From an uncultured Eubacteriales bacterium (GTDB lineage Bacteria; Bacillota; Clostridia; Oscillospirales; Oscillospiraceae): 22,722 bases of DNA. Positions 15,187 to 22,467 of the stretch are shown in pieces (within the stretch, counting starts at the first letter, position 1; each line of letters begins with the position of its first letter). Made by a program: the position numbers and the translations under genes. The stretch covers positions 1 through 22,722 of the forward strand of contig URPI01000016.1 of the NCBI GenBank assembly GCA_900549705.1, read 5' to 3'. The notes under the pieces are model-generated. The model was not told where the DNA came from, did no database searches, and saw nothing but the letters and a program-made list of their open reading frames with translations.

Positions 15187-16233
15187 ATGCAGTTTTTTTC
15201 TAATGACCTGGGCGTTGACCTGGGCACATCCAATGTACTGATTTATGCTGACGGAAAGGGTCTGGTTGTCCGAGAGCCTGCGGTGGTTGCACTTGACCGC
15301 AACTCCGGCAAGATTTTGCAGGTTGGCGCGGCAGCTCGGAATATGCTGAACCGTACTCCTGGCAACGTGGTTGCCATGCGCCCCCTGCGCGAAGGCGTTA
15401 TTTCTGACCACGAGATGACCGTGCGGATGCTTCAGGAAATGTTCAAGACCGCCACGAAGGCATCCATCTTTACGCCAAAACCCCGTGTGGTCATCAGTGT
15501 TCCCAGTGGCGTTACCGAGGTGGAGGAGCGCAGCGTCATTAACGCAGCCATTGAGGCTGGCGCGCGCAGAGTGTTCCTGATTGAAGAACCGCTGGCAGCT
15601 GGATTGGGTGCCGGACTGGATTTGCAAGGCCCTAAAGGACACATGGTCGTTGACATCGGCGGCGGCACGACGGATATTGCCGTGCTGAGTATGAACGGCG
15701 TTGCAGTTTCCTCCTCCCTGAAAATCGCTGGTGATTCCTTTGACGATGCCATTGCCCGCTATGTCCGCCGCCAATATGGCATTGTCATTGGGGATGTGAC
15801 CGCCGAGGAGGTCAAGATTCAGATTGGACAGGTCTACCCCCGCCAGGAAGAAATGACCATGAATGTCAAGGGTCGAGATTCCAAAACCGGTATGCCAAAG
15901 ACAGTGACCCTGACCTCCACGGAGATTTATGAGGTTCTGCGCCGTCCTGCCCGTCAGATTGCAGATGAGGTTCTGGCGGTGCTGGAACGCACCAGCCCGG
16001 AGCTGGTCAGTGACATCTCTGAGTCCGGAATTACCATGACCGGCGGATGCAGCCAGATTTGGGGCTTTACGGAGCTGCTGATTGAACGGACGGGAATCCC
16101 CTGCATTCTGGCAGATGACCCGGACTCCTGCACCGCCTATGGCTGCGGCAAGACCCTTGCCTGGATTAACAAGCTTACAGAGGGACCCATCAATATTGCC
16201 CGCAAACGAATGATGAAGAGCAACAACTATTAA
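15187..16233 (+). CDS. mreB: Rod-shape determining protein of the MreB/Mbl actin family
   Basis: This 348-residue bacterial actin forms membrane-associated filaments that guide lateral peptidoglycan synthesis. The phosphate-binding loops are DLGTSN (residues 11-16) and DIGGGTTD (156-163), with the adenosine-motif region TGGCSQIWGFTELLIERTGIP near the C-terminal third. It is the usual size, with a slightly extended basic tail (ARKRMMKSNNY). Which paralogue it is (MreB, Mbl or MreBH) cannot be told from sequence alone. It lacks the typical mreC-mreD neighbours and instead follows comFC by 11 bases with an AAGGTGA ribosome site overlapping that gap, then ends at a strong terminator. Confidence 0.94.
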   Translation: MQFFSNDLGVDLGTSNVLIYADGKGLVVREPAVVALDRNSGKILQVGAAARNMLNRTPGNVVAMRPLREGVISDHEMTVRMLQEMFKTATKASIFTPKPRVVISVPSGVTEVEERSVINAAIEAGARRVFLIEEPLAAGLGAGLDLQGPKGHMVVDIGGGTTDIAVLSMNGVAVSSSLKIAGDSFDDAIARYVRRQYGIVIGDVTAEEVKIQIGQVYPRQEEMTMNVKGRDSKTGMPKTVTLTSTEIYEVLRRPARQIADEVLAVLERTSPELVSDISESGITMTGGCSQIWGFTELLIERTGIPCILADDPDSCTAYGCGKTLAWINKLTEGPINIARKRMMKSNNY

Positions 16234-16248
16234 GCACCAAAACCGATT

Positions 16249-16275
16249 CAGCGGGGCAGAACGCCCCGCTGTTTT
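16249..16275 (+). terminator. Intrinsic terminator after mreB
   Basis: CAGCGGGGC (16249-16257) pairs with GCCCCGCTG (16263-16271) around a five-base loop, followed by TTTT. The hairpin lies 16 bases after the mreB stop. The next gene starts 35 bases later with no obvious promoter, so some read-through is likely. Confidence 0.85.
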
Positions 16276-16309
16276 GCTATGGTGAAGCAGCCGCTTTGGA
16301 GGTGGCAAC

Positions 16310-16780
16310 ATGAAAATAAGCCCCTGTGAAGATGATATTATTTCCGTCGTTGCAATCTGGCCTGTAATAATCGTGGCAGAGGTCATTTTTCTTGCGACCG
16401 GTGAACGCAGCACGTTTTTTATCGTGGGGATTGTGCTGCTGGATTTCCTGCTGGGCATCTGTTCCGTTCGTGACCTTGTATATTTTTCTCGAACAATTGA
16501 ACTTAGCCAAGAAGGATGCGCTTTTTCCGTATGGAAATTTCACAAGAAATATCAGTGGAATGATTTAACCGTTCAATTATGCAATGATGAAAATTTCGCC
16601 TTTCGTGATTCCGACAAGCGTGGGCCTGGTTTGTTGATATGTCCAAAAGCAGCAAAGTATCGTCATAAAATGGCCGGAATGACCTATTGCCGAATCATGC
16701 ACCCTTTTTCCAGTGTCTACCTGCGATTTCGGTCAGATGAAGATGCGCATAAAACCGTCACAGGAAAAAATTTTCTATGA
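16310..16780 (+). CDS. Small two-helix membrane protein of unknown function (PH-like C-terminal domain possible)
   Basis: I do not recognise this 156-residue protein. Two hydrophobic helices near the N-terminus (about 11-29 and 36-53) are followed by a soluble domain starting RTIELSQEGCAFSVWKFHKKYQWNDLTVQLC. That alternating pattern of a first strand, a basic turn and a WNDL strand resembles the bacterial PH-like domains that follow membrane hairpins, but this is only a resemblance. The start is well supported by GGAGGT (16298-16303) six bases before the ATG. The reading frame ends abruptly in TVTGKNFL just after a run of six A (16765-16770); a +1 shift there would continue in frame to 16832 with a natural-looking tail. 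No promoter was seen between it and the mreB terminator. Confidence 0.65.
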   Translation: MKISPCEDDIISVVAIWPVIIVAEVIFLATGERSTFFIVGIVLLDFLLGICSVRDLVYFSRTIELSQEGCAFSVWKFHKKYQWNDLTVQLCNDENFAFRDSDKRGPGLLICPKAAKYRHKMAGMTYCRIMHPFSSVYLRFRSDEDAHKTVTGKNFL

Positions 16781-16832
16781 TGGATATACCATAGAAAAAG
16801 AAAAAGCCTTAGAGTATTTGGAGCAGCAATAG
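16743..16832 (+). other. Out-of-frame coding-like tail of the upstream gene (possible frameshift)
   Basis: In the +1 frame relative to the gene ending at 16780, a 29-codon stretch from ATG 16743 reads like protein, including IFYDGYTIEKEKALEYLEQQ before TAG at 16830-16832. Removing one base from the A6 run at 16765-16770 joins the frames as TVTGK-IFYDGYT. It could be a true frameshift mutation, a homopolymer sequencing error or chance. It has no ribosome site of its own. Confidence 0.45.
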
Positions 16833-16854
16833 ACAAACAACCAGTCAAGCATAA

Positions 16855-16893
16855 CACCCCCGAGCAATCGCGTGTTCAGGGGTGCTATTTTTT
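16855..16893 (+). terminator. Intrinsic terminator (plus strand) after the small membrane protein
   Basis: CACCCCCGA (16855-16863) pairs with TCAGGGGTG (16876-16884) with one mismatch, and is followed after three bases by six T (16888-16893). Confidence 0.75.
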
Positions 16894-16938
16894 GCTATGC
16901 TGCGGGGGCAGGGGAGTGAGTCAACATTGCGAGGTATT

Positions 16939-16969
16939 AAAAAGGGAGCTGCCGAAGCAGCTCCTTTTT
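16939..16969. terminator. UUCG-capped terminator at the end of the PPIase gene
   Basis: On the minus strand GGAGCTGC, a TTCG tetraloop closed by C and G, and GCAGCTCC (16964-16945) are followed, after one more C, by five T. The plus strand also has five T after the stem (16965-16969), so it can act in both directions. It lies about ten bases beyond the PPIase stop codon. Confidence 0.85.
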
Positions 16970-16979
16970 GGAATTTCAC

Positions 16980-18602
16980 TTACTTACCAGACAGGACGAT
17001 GCCCTTGCGCATATAGGAGGTATTGCCCATGGTGACGGTGTAGCTCTCAGCCAGGTTATCGAACCAGGTGTTCATATCAGCAGTTCTCAGGTCGTTCTCA
17101 ATCTGATAGTCGCGGTAAGTCTGACCAGAGGTGCCGACAAAATACATCACATGATAGCCATAGGTGGTTTCCACGATGCCGGTGTCACCAGCCTTGCGGT
17201 CAGTATCGAAGCACCAGTCGTTGAATGTATCAACCATCTGGCCGGGATAGACATCCTCGTACAGGCCGCCATTGGTGTTGGAACCGGTATCAGTGGAGTT
17301 GGCGTTGGCCAGCTCGGCAAAGCTTTCCTCGGTTGCATCGCCGGACTTCCATTGATTCAGCAAGTCCTCGGCCTTTTCGCGGGTAGCTTCTTTTGCTCCA
17401 TCGGTGTAGGTACCATCCTCGTTCTTGTCGCCATCGAAGCTGACAAGAATATGGCGAACATTGACCATCTCAATATTATTGTCATTCACACCGTTGTACA
17501 GAACCACATAGAAAGCGGAGACAGTTTCCAAATCATTGTCATTTTCGTCCTTCACGGTGCTGGGAACTTCCACGCAGGTAATATCACCGGCCTTGCGGGT
17601 GCTATCGGTAACCCAGCCGCTCAGATAGGTGTTGATTGCGCTGCTGGCCTGATTGGTGTAGACGGTAGCAGAAGCCTCGGTGCCCTTGTTGATGTCCATG
17701 GCAGCAATGGCCGCATTCAGCTCGTCCAGGGAAGTGGCCTCAGTCAAAGGTGCAATGGCTTCCTTGGCAGCTGCCACAGCTTCGGTACGCTCTGCGGCAG
17801 TATAGGTGGTGGTGCCATCCTCAGAAGTGGTGCCCTCAGGCAGATACTTTGCCACAGGGATGTAGTACTGAGCGTAGCTATAGGAGGAATACTTGGCGGC
17901 ATCCTTGCTGTCAGCCTCACGAATCTGCTCCTGGGTGTAAGTCAGGCTTTCCTGGTGTGCAGCCTGGTAAGCGCTTGCCAGCAGGTTGCGGCTGTAATAT
18001 TCCAGATAGCTCTCCACGGATGCGCCGTTACCGTACTGCGCCTTCAGGAATGCATCGGCATCGGAGTAGCCATACATGGTGGCATAGGCGTTCAGGTTGT
18101 TTTTCAGCAGGGTAACCTGGGTCTGGCTGTCTTCGGGCAGGGTGAAGCCTTCGGCCTCTGCTGCATCGGACAGGGCATAAACGGTCTTGGCGGACTCGGC
18201 AGCCTGCTTCATGAAGTTGTCTGCCCAGGTCTCACCGGTCTCCTGGTTGTAAATCTGCTTGTCCAGCGCCTCGGAGGTGTTCAGGCCAAACAGGGACAGA
18301 TAGCTGCCATAGTTGTTGGAATAGTTATTGATGTAGTCGATGTAGTAATAGTTCAGCTCTGCGTTGCTCAGCTGATGCTCGCCCACGGTTGCGGCGATGG
18401 TGTTGCGCTCGTGGACACCACTGGCCTCCACAGAACGGCTGACACCTGCCCAAACGGCAACGGCAATCAGCGCAACAAGCACGACCACAAAGCCGATGCT
18501 GTAGAGCTTTACTTTTTTTGCTTCCTTCTGCTCAAGAATCTGACGCTCGGTCAGCTTCTCGGTGCTTTCAGAATGAAGCTGCTTCTTTTTGGATGCACTC
18601 AT
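16980..18602 (-). CDS. Membrane-anchored parvulin-type peptidyl-prolyl isomerase (PrsA/SurA-like foldase)
   Basis: This 540-residue protein has a highly charged cytoplasmic N-terminus (1-32), one membrane helix (about 33-52, YSIGFVVVLVALIAVAVWAG) and a large outside region. The C-terminal parvulin domain spans about 380-490, with VNVRHILVSFDGD, SFAELANANSTDTGSNTNGGLYEDV and TTYGYHVMYFVG, all typical of the rotamase fold that speeds proline isomerisation in exported proteins. A second, degenerate copy appears at about 243-370 (SYAQYYIPVAKYL ... STRKAGDITCVEV ... SAFYVVLYNG). It has no lipobox, unlike PrsA. I chose ATG 18602 since GAGGA (18612-18616) is nine bases upstream; the longer frame starts over the promoter at 18676-18704. 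Confidence 0.85.
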   Translation of the reverse strand: MSASKKKQLHSESTEKLTERQILEQKEAKKVKLYSIGFVVVLVALIAVAVWAGVSRSVEASGVHERNTIAATVGEHQLSNAELNYYYIDYINNYSNNYGSYLSLFGLNTSEALDKQIYNQETGETWADNFMKQAAESAKTVYALSDAAEAEGFTLPEDSQTQVTLLKNNLNAYATMYGYSDADAFLKAQYGNGASVESYLEYYSRNLLASAYQAAHQESLTYTQEQIREADSKDAAKYSSYSYAQYYIPVAKYLPEGTTSEDGTTTYTAAERTEAVAAAKEAIAPLTEATSLDELNAAIAAMDINKGTEASATVYTNQASSAINTYLSGWVTDSTRKAGDITCVEVPSTVKDENDNDLETVSAFYVVLYNGVNDNNIEMVNVRHILVSFDGDKNEDGTYTDGAKEATREKAEDLLNQWKSGDATEESFAELANANSTDTGSNTNGGLYEDVYPGQMVDTFNDWCFDTDRKAGDTGIVETTYGYHVMYFVGTSGQTYRDYQIENDLRTADMNTWFDNLAESYTVTMGNTSYMRKGIVLSGK

Positions 18603-18675
18603 GAAATCATATCCTCTCATTGTTCCTTGTTGCGTATTTGAGTCCGCTTCTCCAGGATGTAAAACACGCTCTAGT

Positions 18676-18704
18676 ATTATAATCGATTTTGAACAGTGTT
18701 GCAA
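18676..18704 (-). promoter_or_regulatory. Promoter of the PPIase gene
   Basis: On the minus strand TTGCAA (18704-18699), a 17-base spacer and TATAAT (18681-18676) lie about 75 bases before the start codon. Spacing is ideal for the vegetative sigma factor. Confidence 0.75.
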
Positions 18705-18763
18705 GTAGCAATTTTGTTAATAATTGATAAATTGTCATTACGAAGAATAGCCTGCTGAAAAGT

Positions 18764-18794
18764 AAAAAAAGCATGGGAACCGAAGCCCCCATGC
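18764..18794 (-). terminator. Strong UUCG-capped terminator ending the structured RNA
   Basis: On the minus strand GCATGGG (18794-18788) pairs with CCCATGC (18777-18771); two G-T pairs and a C-G pair extend the stem to a TTCG tetraloop, and seven T follow (18770-18764). It precedes the PPIase promoter, so it ends an upstream transcript and is not part of the PPIase gene. Confidence 0.85.
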
Positions 18795-18927
18795 CATACC
18801 CCGCTTTAGCCGTAGCACATCCAATTATGACCTGCACGAAATGGCAGGTGGGTTGCCGCTCACAACGTTCTCTGCTCCCAGCGTCCACCACACGTCTGCG
18901 CGTGGGCGGGAGGTCTGCAATCCAGCC
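18764..18927 (-). ncRNA. Candidate structured non-coding RNA of unassigned class
   Basis: Between the DUF1292 terminator and the UUCG terminator lies about 160 bases, more GC-rich than its flanks and without a credible reading frame. In the transcribed direction it can form CCACGCG/CGTGTGG around a CAGA loop (18905-18888, one G-T pair) and ACCTGC/GCAGGT (18849-18830), as well as a small GTTG/CAAC hairpin. CTCCCGC (18912-18906) can pair either with GGGAG (18879-18875) or at long range with AGCGGGG (18805-18799), so alternative folds compete. An extended -10 box lies just upstream. It lacks the SRP RNA core, tmRNA and RNase P motifs I know. A 6S-like RNA is conceivable by size, but I could not form the long closing stem. 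The class is unknown; the 5' end is inferred from the -10 position. Confidence 0.5.
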
Positions 18928-18933
18928 GTGAAG

Positions 18934-18942
18934 ATTCTAGCA
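18934..18942 (-). promoter_or_regulatory. Extended -10 promoter for the structured RNA
   Basis: On the minus strand TGC followed by TAGAAT (18942-18934) is an extended -10 element, placing transcription start near 18927. No good -35 hexamer is present at the right distance, so the assignment is tentative. Confidence 0.4.
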
Positions 18943-18950
18943 TCCCGTTG

Positions 18951-18977
18951 AAAAAATGTGGGTCCAAAAGGACGCAC
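18951..18977 (-). terminator. Intrinsic terminator after the DUF1292 gene
   Basis: On the minus strand GTGCGTCC (18977-18970), a TTTT loop and GGACCCAC (18965-18958) form an eight-pair stem with one mismatch, followed by A and six T (18956-18951). It starts 21 bases after the DUF1292 stop codon. Confidence 0.7.
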
Positions 18978-18998
18978 TCGCACCAAGCAGGAAGAAAT

Positions 18999-19268
18999 TT
19001 ACTGTTCGTCGTAAAGCGAATCCATAACCAGGTCATACACCGCCTGAAGCTCCGCCTCATCATCTATGGCACACAGCAACGGCTCTCCATCCTCCTCCAC
19101 GGATTTGAGGATGCTCACTTCGAGGCGAAGGTCATCCTCACCATCGGCGGGAATAACTGCCATATAACTCGCACCGTTATATTCCACCGTAGAGAGTACC
19201 TCTACTTCAAATTCATTTCCATCCTCATCGGTGATGGTGATAAAATCAGAGCCATATTCGTCTGCCAT
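18999..19268 (-). CDS. DUF1292 family protein (YrzB-like)
   Basis: This 89-residue, strongly acidic protein (opening MADEYGSDFITITDEDGNEFEVEVL) matches the DUF1292 pattern: a short beta-rich N-terminal half with DEDGNEFEVEVL, a central YNGASYMAVIPA strand, and a C-terminal EEDGEPLLCAIDDEAELQAVYDLVMD helix. The family is common in Firmicutes, often near yrrK and yrzL, and has no established function. Here it stands alone between its own promoter (19295-19323) and terminator (18951-18977). GGAGG (19275-19279) lies six bases before the ATG. Confidence 0.88.
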   Translation of the reverse strand: MADEYGSDFITITDEDGNEFEVEVLSTVEYNGASYMAVIPADGEDDLRLEVSILKSVEEDGEPLLCAIDDEAELQAVYDLVMDSLYDEQ

Positions 19269-19294
19269 AGGGAACCTCCGAACTGTTTGACTGT

Positions 19295-19323
19295 ATTTTA
19301 ACCTGTAGCCACCTTAAAATCAA
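19295..19323 (-). promoter_or_regulatory. Promoter of the DUF1292 gene
   Basis: On the minus strand TTGATT (19323-19318), a 17-base spacer and TAAAAT (19300-19295) lie 27 bases before the ATG. Confidence 0.6.
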
Positions 19324-19358
19324 TAGTCAATATTGCACAAACTGTACAAAGAATGATT

Positions 19359-19511
19359 TTGCAGAAAAAGGGGCTTACATTAAAATAAACAACAGACCTG
19401 ACAGAAAACACTTTTTGAGAATACGCTGGCGTGTTTATCAGCATTATTTCCTGATTTTAATGGATAATTCATAAATTAGGTCTTTCGTTTTGGGCATCAT
19501 TATGTTATAAT
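19359..19511 (+). promoter_or_regulatory. Promoter region of the class A PBP gene
   Basis: The 327-base gap between the divergent DUF1292 and PBP genes holds no gene. On the plus strand an extended -10, TGT followed by TATAAT (19506-19511), is the nearer and better candidate, though without a good -35. A second possibility upstream is TTGCAG (19359-19364), a 16-base spacer and TAAAAT (19381-19386). I saw no convincing operator between them. Confidence 0.5.
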
Positions 19512-19595
19512 ACAAAGCATCATGCATTCGTGTATGCACTGTTTACTGCAGTACGAATTCCTTCGGCCAATGTGCTGAAGTTTCGGAGGTTATCT

Positions 19596-22433
19596 ATGGC
19601 AAGTCAAAATCAGAATCATCGGCGGGGAAAGAAAATCCGGCAGGAGTGGGATCCTCATTGGACAATAAAGCTTGTGTACACAGCTGGTTCCACGCTTTTT
19701 TCCGTCTTCAAAATTGCGCTGGGCGCTGCGGCAACGGTGCTGCTGATCGGTGTTATCAGCGGCCTCGTTTTTATGGGGGCGCTGGCGGAATACCTTCAGA
19801 ACGACATCTTGAAGGAGGCACAAAACTGGTCTTATGAGGACTACGATGTTGAAAAAACATCCTATGTCCATTATGTAGACAGTGACGGCAATATTCAGCT
19901 GCTCCAGCAGATTTACACTACCACCGATCGTCAACCTGCTACTTGGGATGAAATTCCTCAGGCGCTGGTAGATGCCACGGTTGCCATTGAAGACAAGCGT
20001 TTTTACGAGCACCAGGGCGTTGACTGGATTACCACTGTCAAAGCCTGTGCCAATATGTTTTTCGGCGGTGACTCCCAGTTTGGCGGCTCCACCATCACCC
20101 AGCAGCTGGTGAAAAACACCACCGATGAAAAGAGCATCACCGTGCAGCGAAAGGTGATGGAGATTTTCCGGGCGCAGCTGCTGGAAAAGGAATACGACAA
20201 AGATATTATCATGAAGGAATATCTGAATCGTATTTATCTGGGCAAAGGCTGCTATGGTGTCAAGTCCGCTGCTGCTGCCTATTTCGGCAAGGAACTGCAA
20301 AGCTTGACCGTTGCCGAATGCGCCAGCCTTATCAGCATCACCAATAACCCCTCTCTGTTCAACCCATACTCCACCAGTGTCTATATGTACAAGGGCGAAA
20401 TGCGCAATGGTCAGCAGCGTAACCGCTACCGTCAGGAAAGCGTTCTGAGCGAAATGCTGAATCAGGGCTATCTGACGGAGGAGGAATATGTCACAGCCTT
20501 TAATCAGGTTCTGGTGTTTAAGGACGGCATTGATGAAGCTGACCGCTGGGCAACCTGCGACCATTGCGGCTACGGCGGAACCGTTGCTACCTTCACCAAG
20601 CAAGGGGATCTGTATTTCTGCCCCCGCTGCGGCAGTCAGACCTCTGTCAGCCAGAATGCCTCGCAGCACGTCTACAGTTGGTTTGTGGATACAGTTATTT
20701 TGGATGTTGCAACGGATATGGCACTACAGGATGGCTTCCAGTGGGATGACATGGATCAGGCATCTAAAAACTACTATCTGGAAAAAATCCAGAAGGGTGG
20801 CTACCACATCTACACAACCCTGGATATGGATGTTCAGAATCAGGTGGATGCGATTTACACCAATCTCAACAATATTCCAACCACCAAAAGTGCCCAGCAG
20901 CTGCAATCCGGCATTGTAGTCATCAACAATGCCACCGGCGATATTGTTGCATTGGCCGGCGGTGTTGGCGAAAAGACTGACTTCTTCGCCTATAACAAGG
21001 CAACTCAGGCAAAGCTGCAAACCGGATCCGTCCAGAAGCCACTGTCTGTCTATGCGCCCGCCTTTGAAAAGGGCGGCCTTAGTCCGGCTACGGTCATCCC
21101 CGACCTACCGCTGACCTACGACGGCGGTGCTTGGCCCAAAAATGACAGCCGTGTTTATAACTATTCCCGGACAATTTTTCAGGGCATTGTGTCTTCCATC
21201 AATGCAATTTCAGCCAATACCCTTAACCGTATCGGTGCGGATACCGGCTTTAGCTTTGCTAAATACAATTTCCAGCAGAATTATCTGGTGGACAGCTATG
21301 TGTCCTCCAACGGCACGCCAATGTCTGATATTGCCATTGCTCCCTTGGCACTGGGCGCACTGACTATTGGCTCTACCGTCCGGGAAGTGACTGCTGCCTA
21401 TGCAACCTTTGCCAACAACGGCGTTATCCGCACGGCGCGCACCTACACCAAAGTCTATGACAGCGACGGAAAGATTGTGCTGGACAATCAGCAGGAATCT
21501 CAGCAGATTCTCAGCGAGAAGGCAGTCAATTATATGAACTATTGCCTGTATAATGCAGCCAACAACGGCACTGGCACGGTGGCAGTTTTTCCCGGCCAGA
21601 ACATTGCCGGCAAAACCGGCACAACCTCCAGCAACCGTGACCGCTGGTTTGCAGGCTACACCAAATATTACACGGCAGCAGTCTGGTGCGGCTACAATCA
21701 GCCAGAGCAGATTTACCTGACCAATAACTATCAGAACCCGGCAGGCCGGTTGTGGAAGATGGTCATGCAGCCCATCCACAACGGACTTCCCAATGCCGCC
21801 CTGTATAACGGCAATGCCTTCCAGAATGTAAACATCTGCCTGGACTCCGGCAAGCTGGCAACCGCTGCGTGCAGTGCCGATGTCCGGGGCATCAACCGGG
21901 TGGTTTCCGTCAACTGCTATCCCGAGGATGTACCCACCGAATACTGTGACAAGCACGTCCAGGTAGATTACTGCGTGACCGGTGGTGGCGTTGCCACCGA
22001 TTATTGCCGCCAGTCCCCGGATGCCGTGATTGAAAGCCGCTCCTTGGTTCGCCTGACCCAAAGTGAAGTAGAGAGCATCCGCTCCGGCCTGCGGGTTGGA
22101 TTGGACGGTGTCTATGGCAACGACAACTATGTCTATTTTGTCGATAACTATGGCAACCCCTTGGCATGGAGCGGATTTAACGGATTTGCAAACAACCTGA
22201 CCATGAGTCCCTATCTGACCTGCCCACTGCACACCCAGGACACCATTTTCAATTTTCCGACGCAGCCCGGTGACGATTTGCTGGGCGGGGATAATGGCAA
22301 TATCATTTACCCGGATGGCACTACCAACGGCACTGGCAGCATTGGGGGAGACGGCATCTTTAACGGTGGAATCACCGCTCCGGGAGAATATTTTCCTGGC
22401 CAGAATGGCGACAGCGGCAATGTAATTTTCTAA
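19596..22433 (+). CDS. Class A penicillin-binding protein (PBP1A-type) with an inserted four-cysteine module
   Basis: This 945-residue bifunctional enzyme polymerises glycan strands and cross-links peptides outside the membrane. After a basic tail and one membrane helix (about 35-61) comes the GT51 glycosyltransferase domain with IEDKRFYEHQGVD (catalytic Glu132) and GGSTITQQLVKN. The transpeptidase has SVQK (nucleophile Ser478), SAN (539-541) and KTGT (673-676), all intact. Between the two, residues 321-345 carry CDHCG ... CPRCG, a zinc-ribbon-like pair of CxxC knuckles, unusual for this family. The C-terminal 180 residues contain further cysteines and a Gly/Asn-rich tail with no second catalytic domain. 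I chose ATG 19596 because GGAGG (19585-19589) is six bases upstream; an in-frame ATG at 19530 has no ribosome site. The next gene follows after 34 bases without a terminator. Confidence 0.94.
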   Translation: MASQNQNHRRGKKIRQEWDPHWTIKLVYTAGSTLFSVFKIALGAAATVLLIGVISGLVFMGALAEYLQNDILKEAQNWSYEDYDVEKTSYVHYVDSDGNIQLLQQIYTTTDRQPATWDEIPQALVDATVAIEDKRFYEHQGVDWITTVKACANMFFGGDSQFGGSTITQQLVKNTTDEKSITVQRKVMEIFRAQLLEKEYDKDIIMKEYLNRIYLGKGCYGVKSAAAAYFGKELQSLTVAECASLISITNNPSLFNPYSTSVYMYKGEMRNGQQRNRYRQESVLSEMLNQGYLTEEEYVTAFNQVLVFKDGIDEADRWATCDHCGYGGTVATFTKQGDLYFCPRCGSQTSVSQNASQHVYSWFVDTVILDVATDMALQDGFQWDDMDQASKNYYLEKIQKGGYHIYTTLDMDVQNQVDAIYTNLNNIPTTKSAQQLQSGIVVINNATGDIVALAGGVGEKTDFFAYNKATQAKLQTGSVQKPLSVYAPAFEKGGLSPATVIPDLPLTYDGGAWPKNDSRVYNYSRTIFQGIVSSINAISANTLNRIGADTGFSFAKYNFQQNYLVDSYVSSNGTPMSDIAIAPLALGALTIGSTVREVTAAYATFANNGVIRTARTYTKVYDSDGKIVLDNQQESQQILSEKAVNYMNYCLYNAANNGTGTVAVFPGQNIAGKTGTTSSNRDRWFAGYTKYYTAAVWCGYNQPEQIYLTNNYQNPAGRLWKMVMQPIHNGLPNAALYNGNAFQNVNICLDSGKLATAACSADVRGINRVVSVNCYPEDVPTEYCDKHVQVDYCVTGGGVATDYCRQSPDAVIESRSLVRLTQSEVESIRSGLRVGLDGVYGNDNYVYFVDNYGNPLAWSGFNGFANNLTMSPYLTCPLHTQDTIFNFPTQPGDDLLGGDNGNIIYPDGTTNGTGSIGGDGIFNGGITAPGEYFPGQNGDSGNVIF

Positions 22434-22467
22434 CGATACAGAAGAAAGAAATGAGGAAAAACCAAAT

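Noticed and set aside
16968..18641. 557-codon plus-strand open frame opposite the PPIase
   Set aside because: Low-complexity Gly/Ile/Val-rich translation typical of a reversed reading frame. The minus strand has promoter, ribosome site, membrane helix and parvulin motifs.
18607..18891. 94-codon minus-strand frame over the RNA candidate and PPIase leader
   Set aside because: It crosses a strong terminator and a promoter, has no ribosome site, and shows no family pattern.
18764..18927. Assignment of the RNA as 6S (ssrS)
   Set aside because: Size fits, but I could not form the long closing stem with central bubble; the 3' segment pairs mainly within the terminator. Left as unassigned.
19530..19595. 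Upstream in-frame start for the PBP gene
   Set aside because: No ribosome site before ATG 19530, whereas ATG 19596 has GGAGG at ideal spacing and gives a typical basic N-terminus.
21210..22232. 340-codon minus-strand open frame opposite the PBP gene
   Set aside because: Antisense to the transpeptidase domain; no ribosome site or domain, so treated as a shadow.
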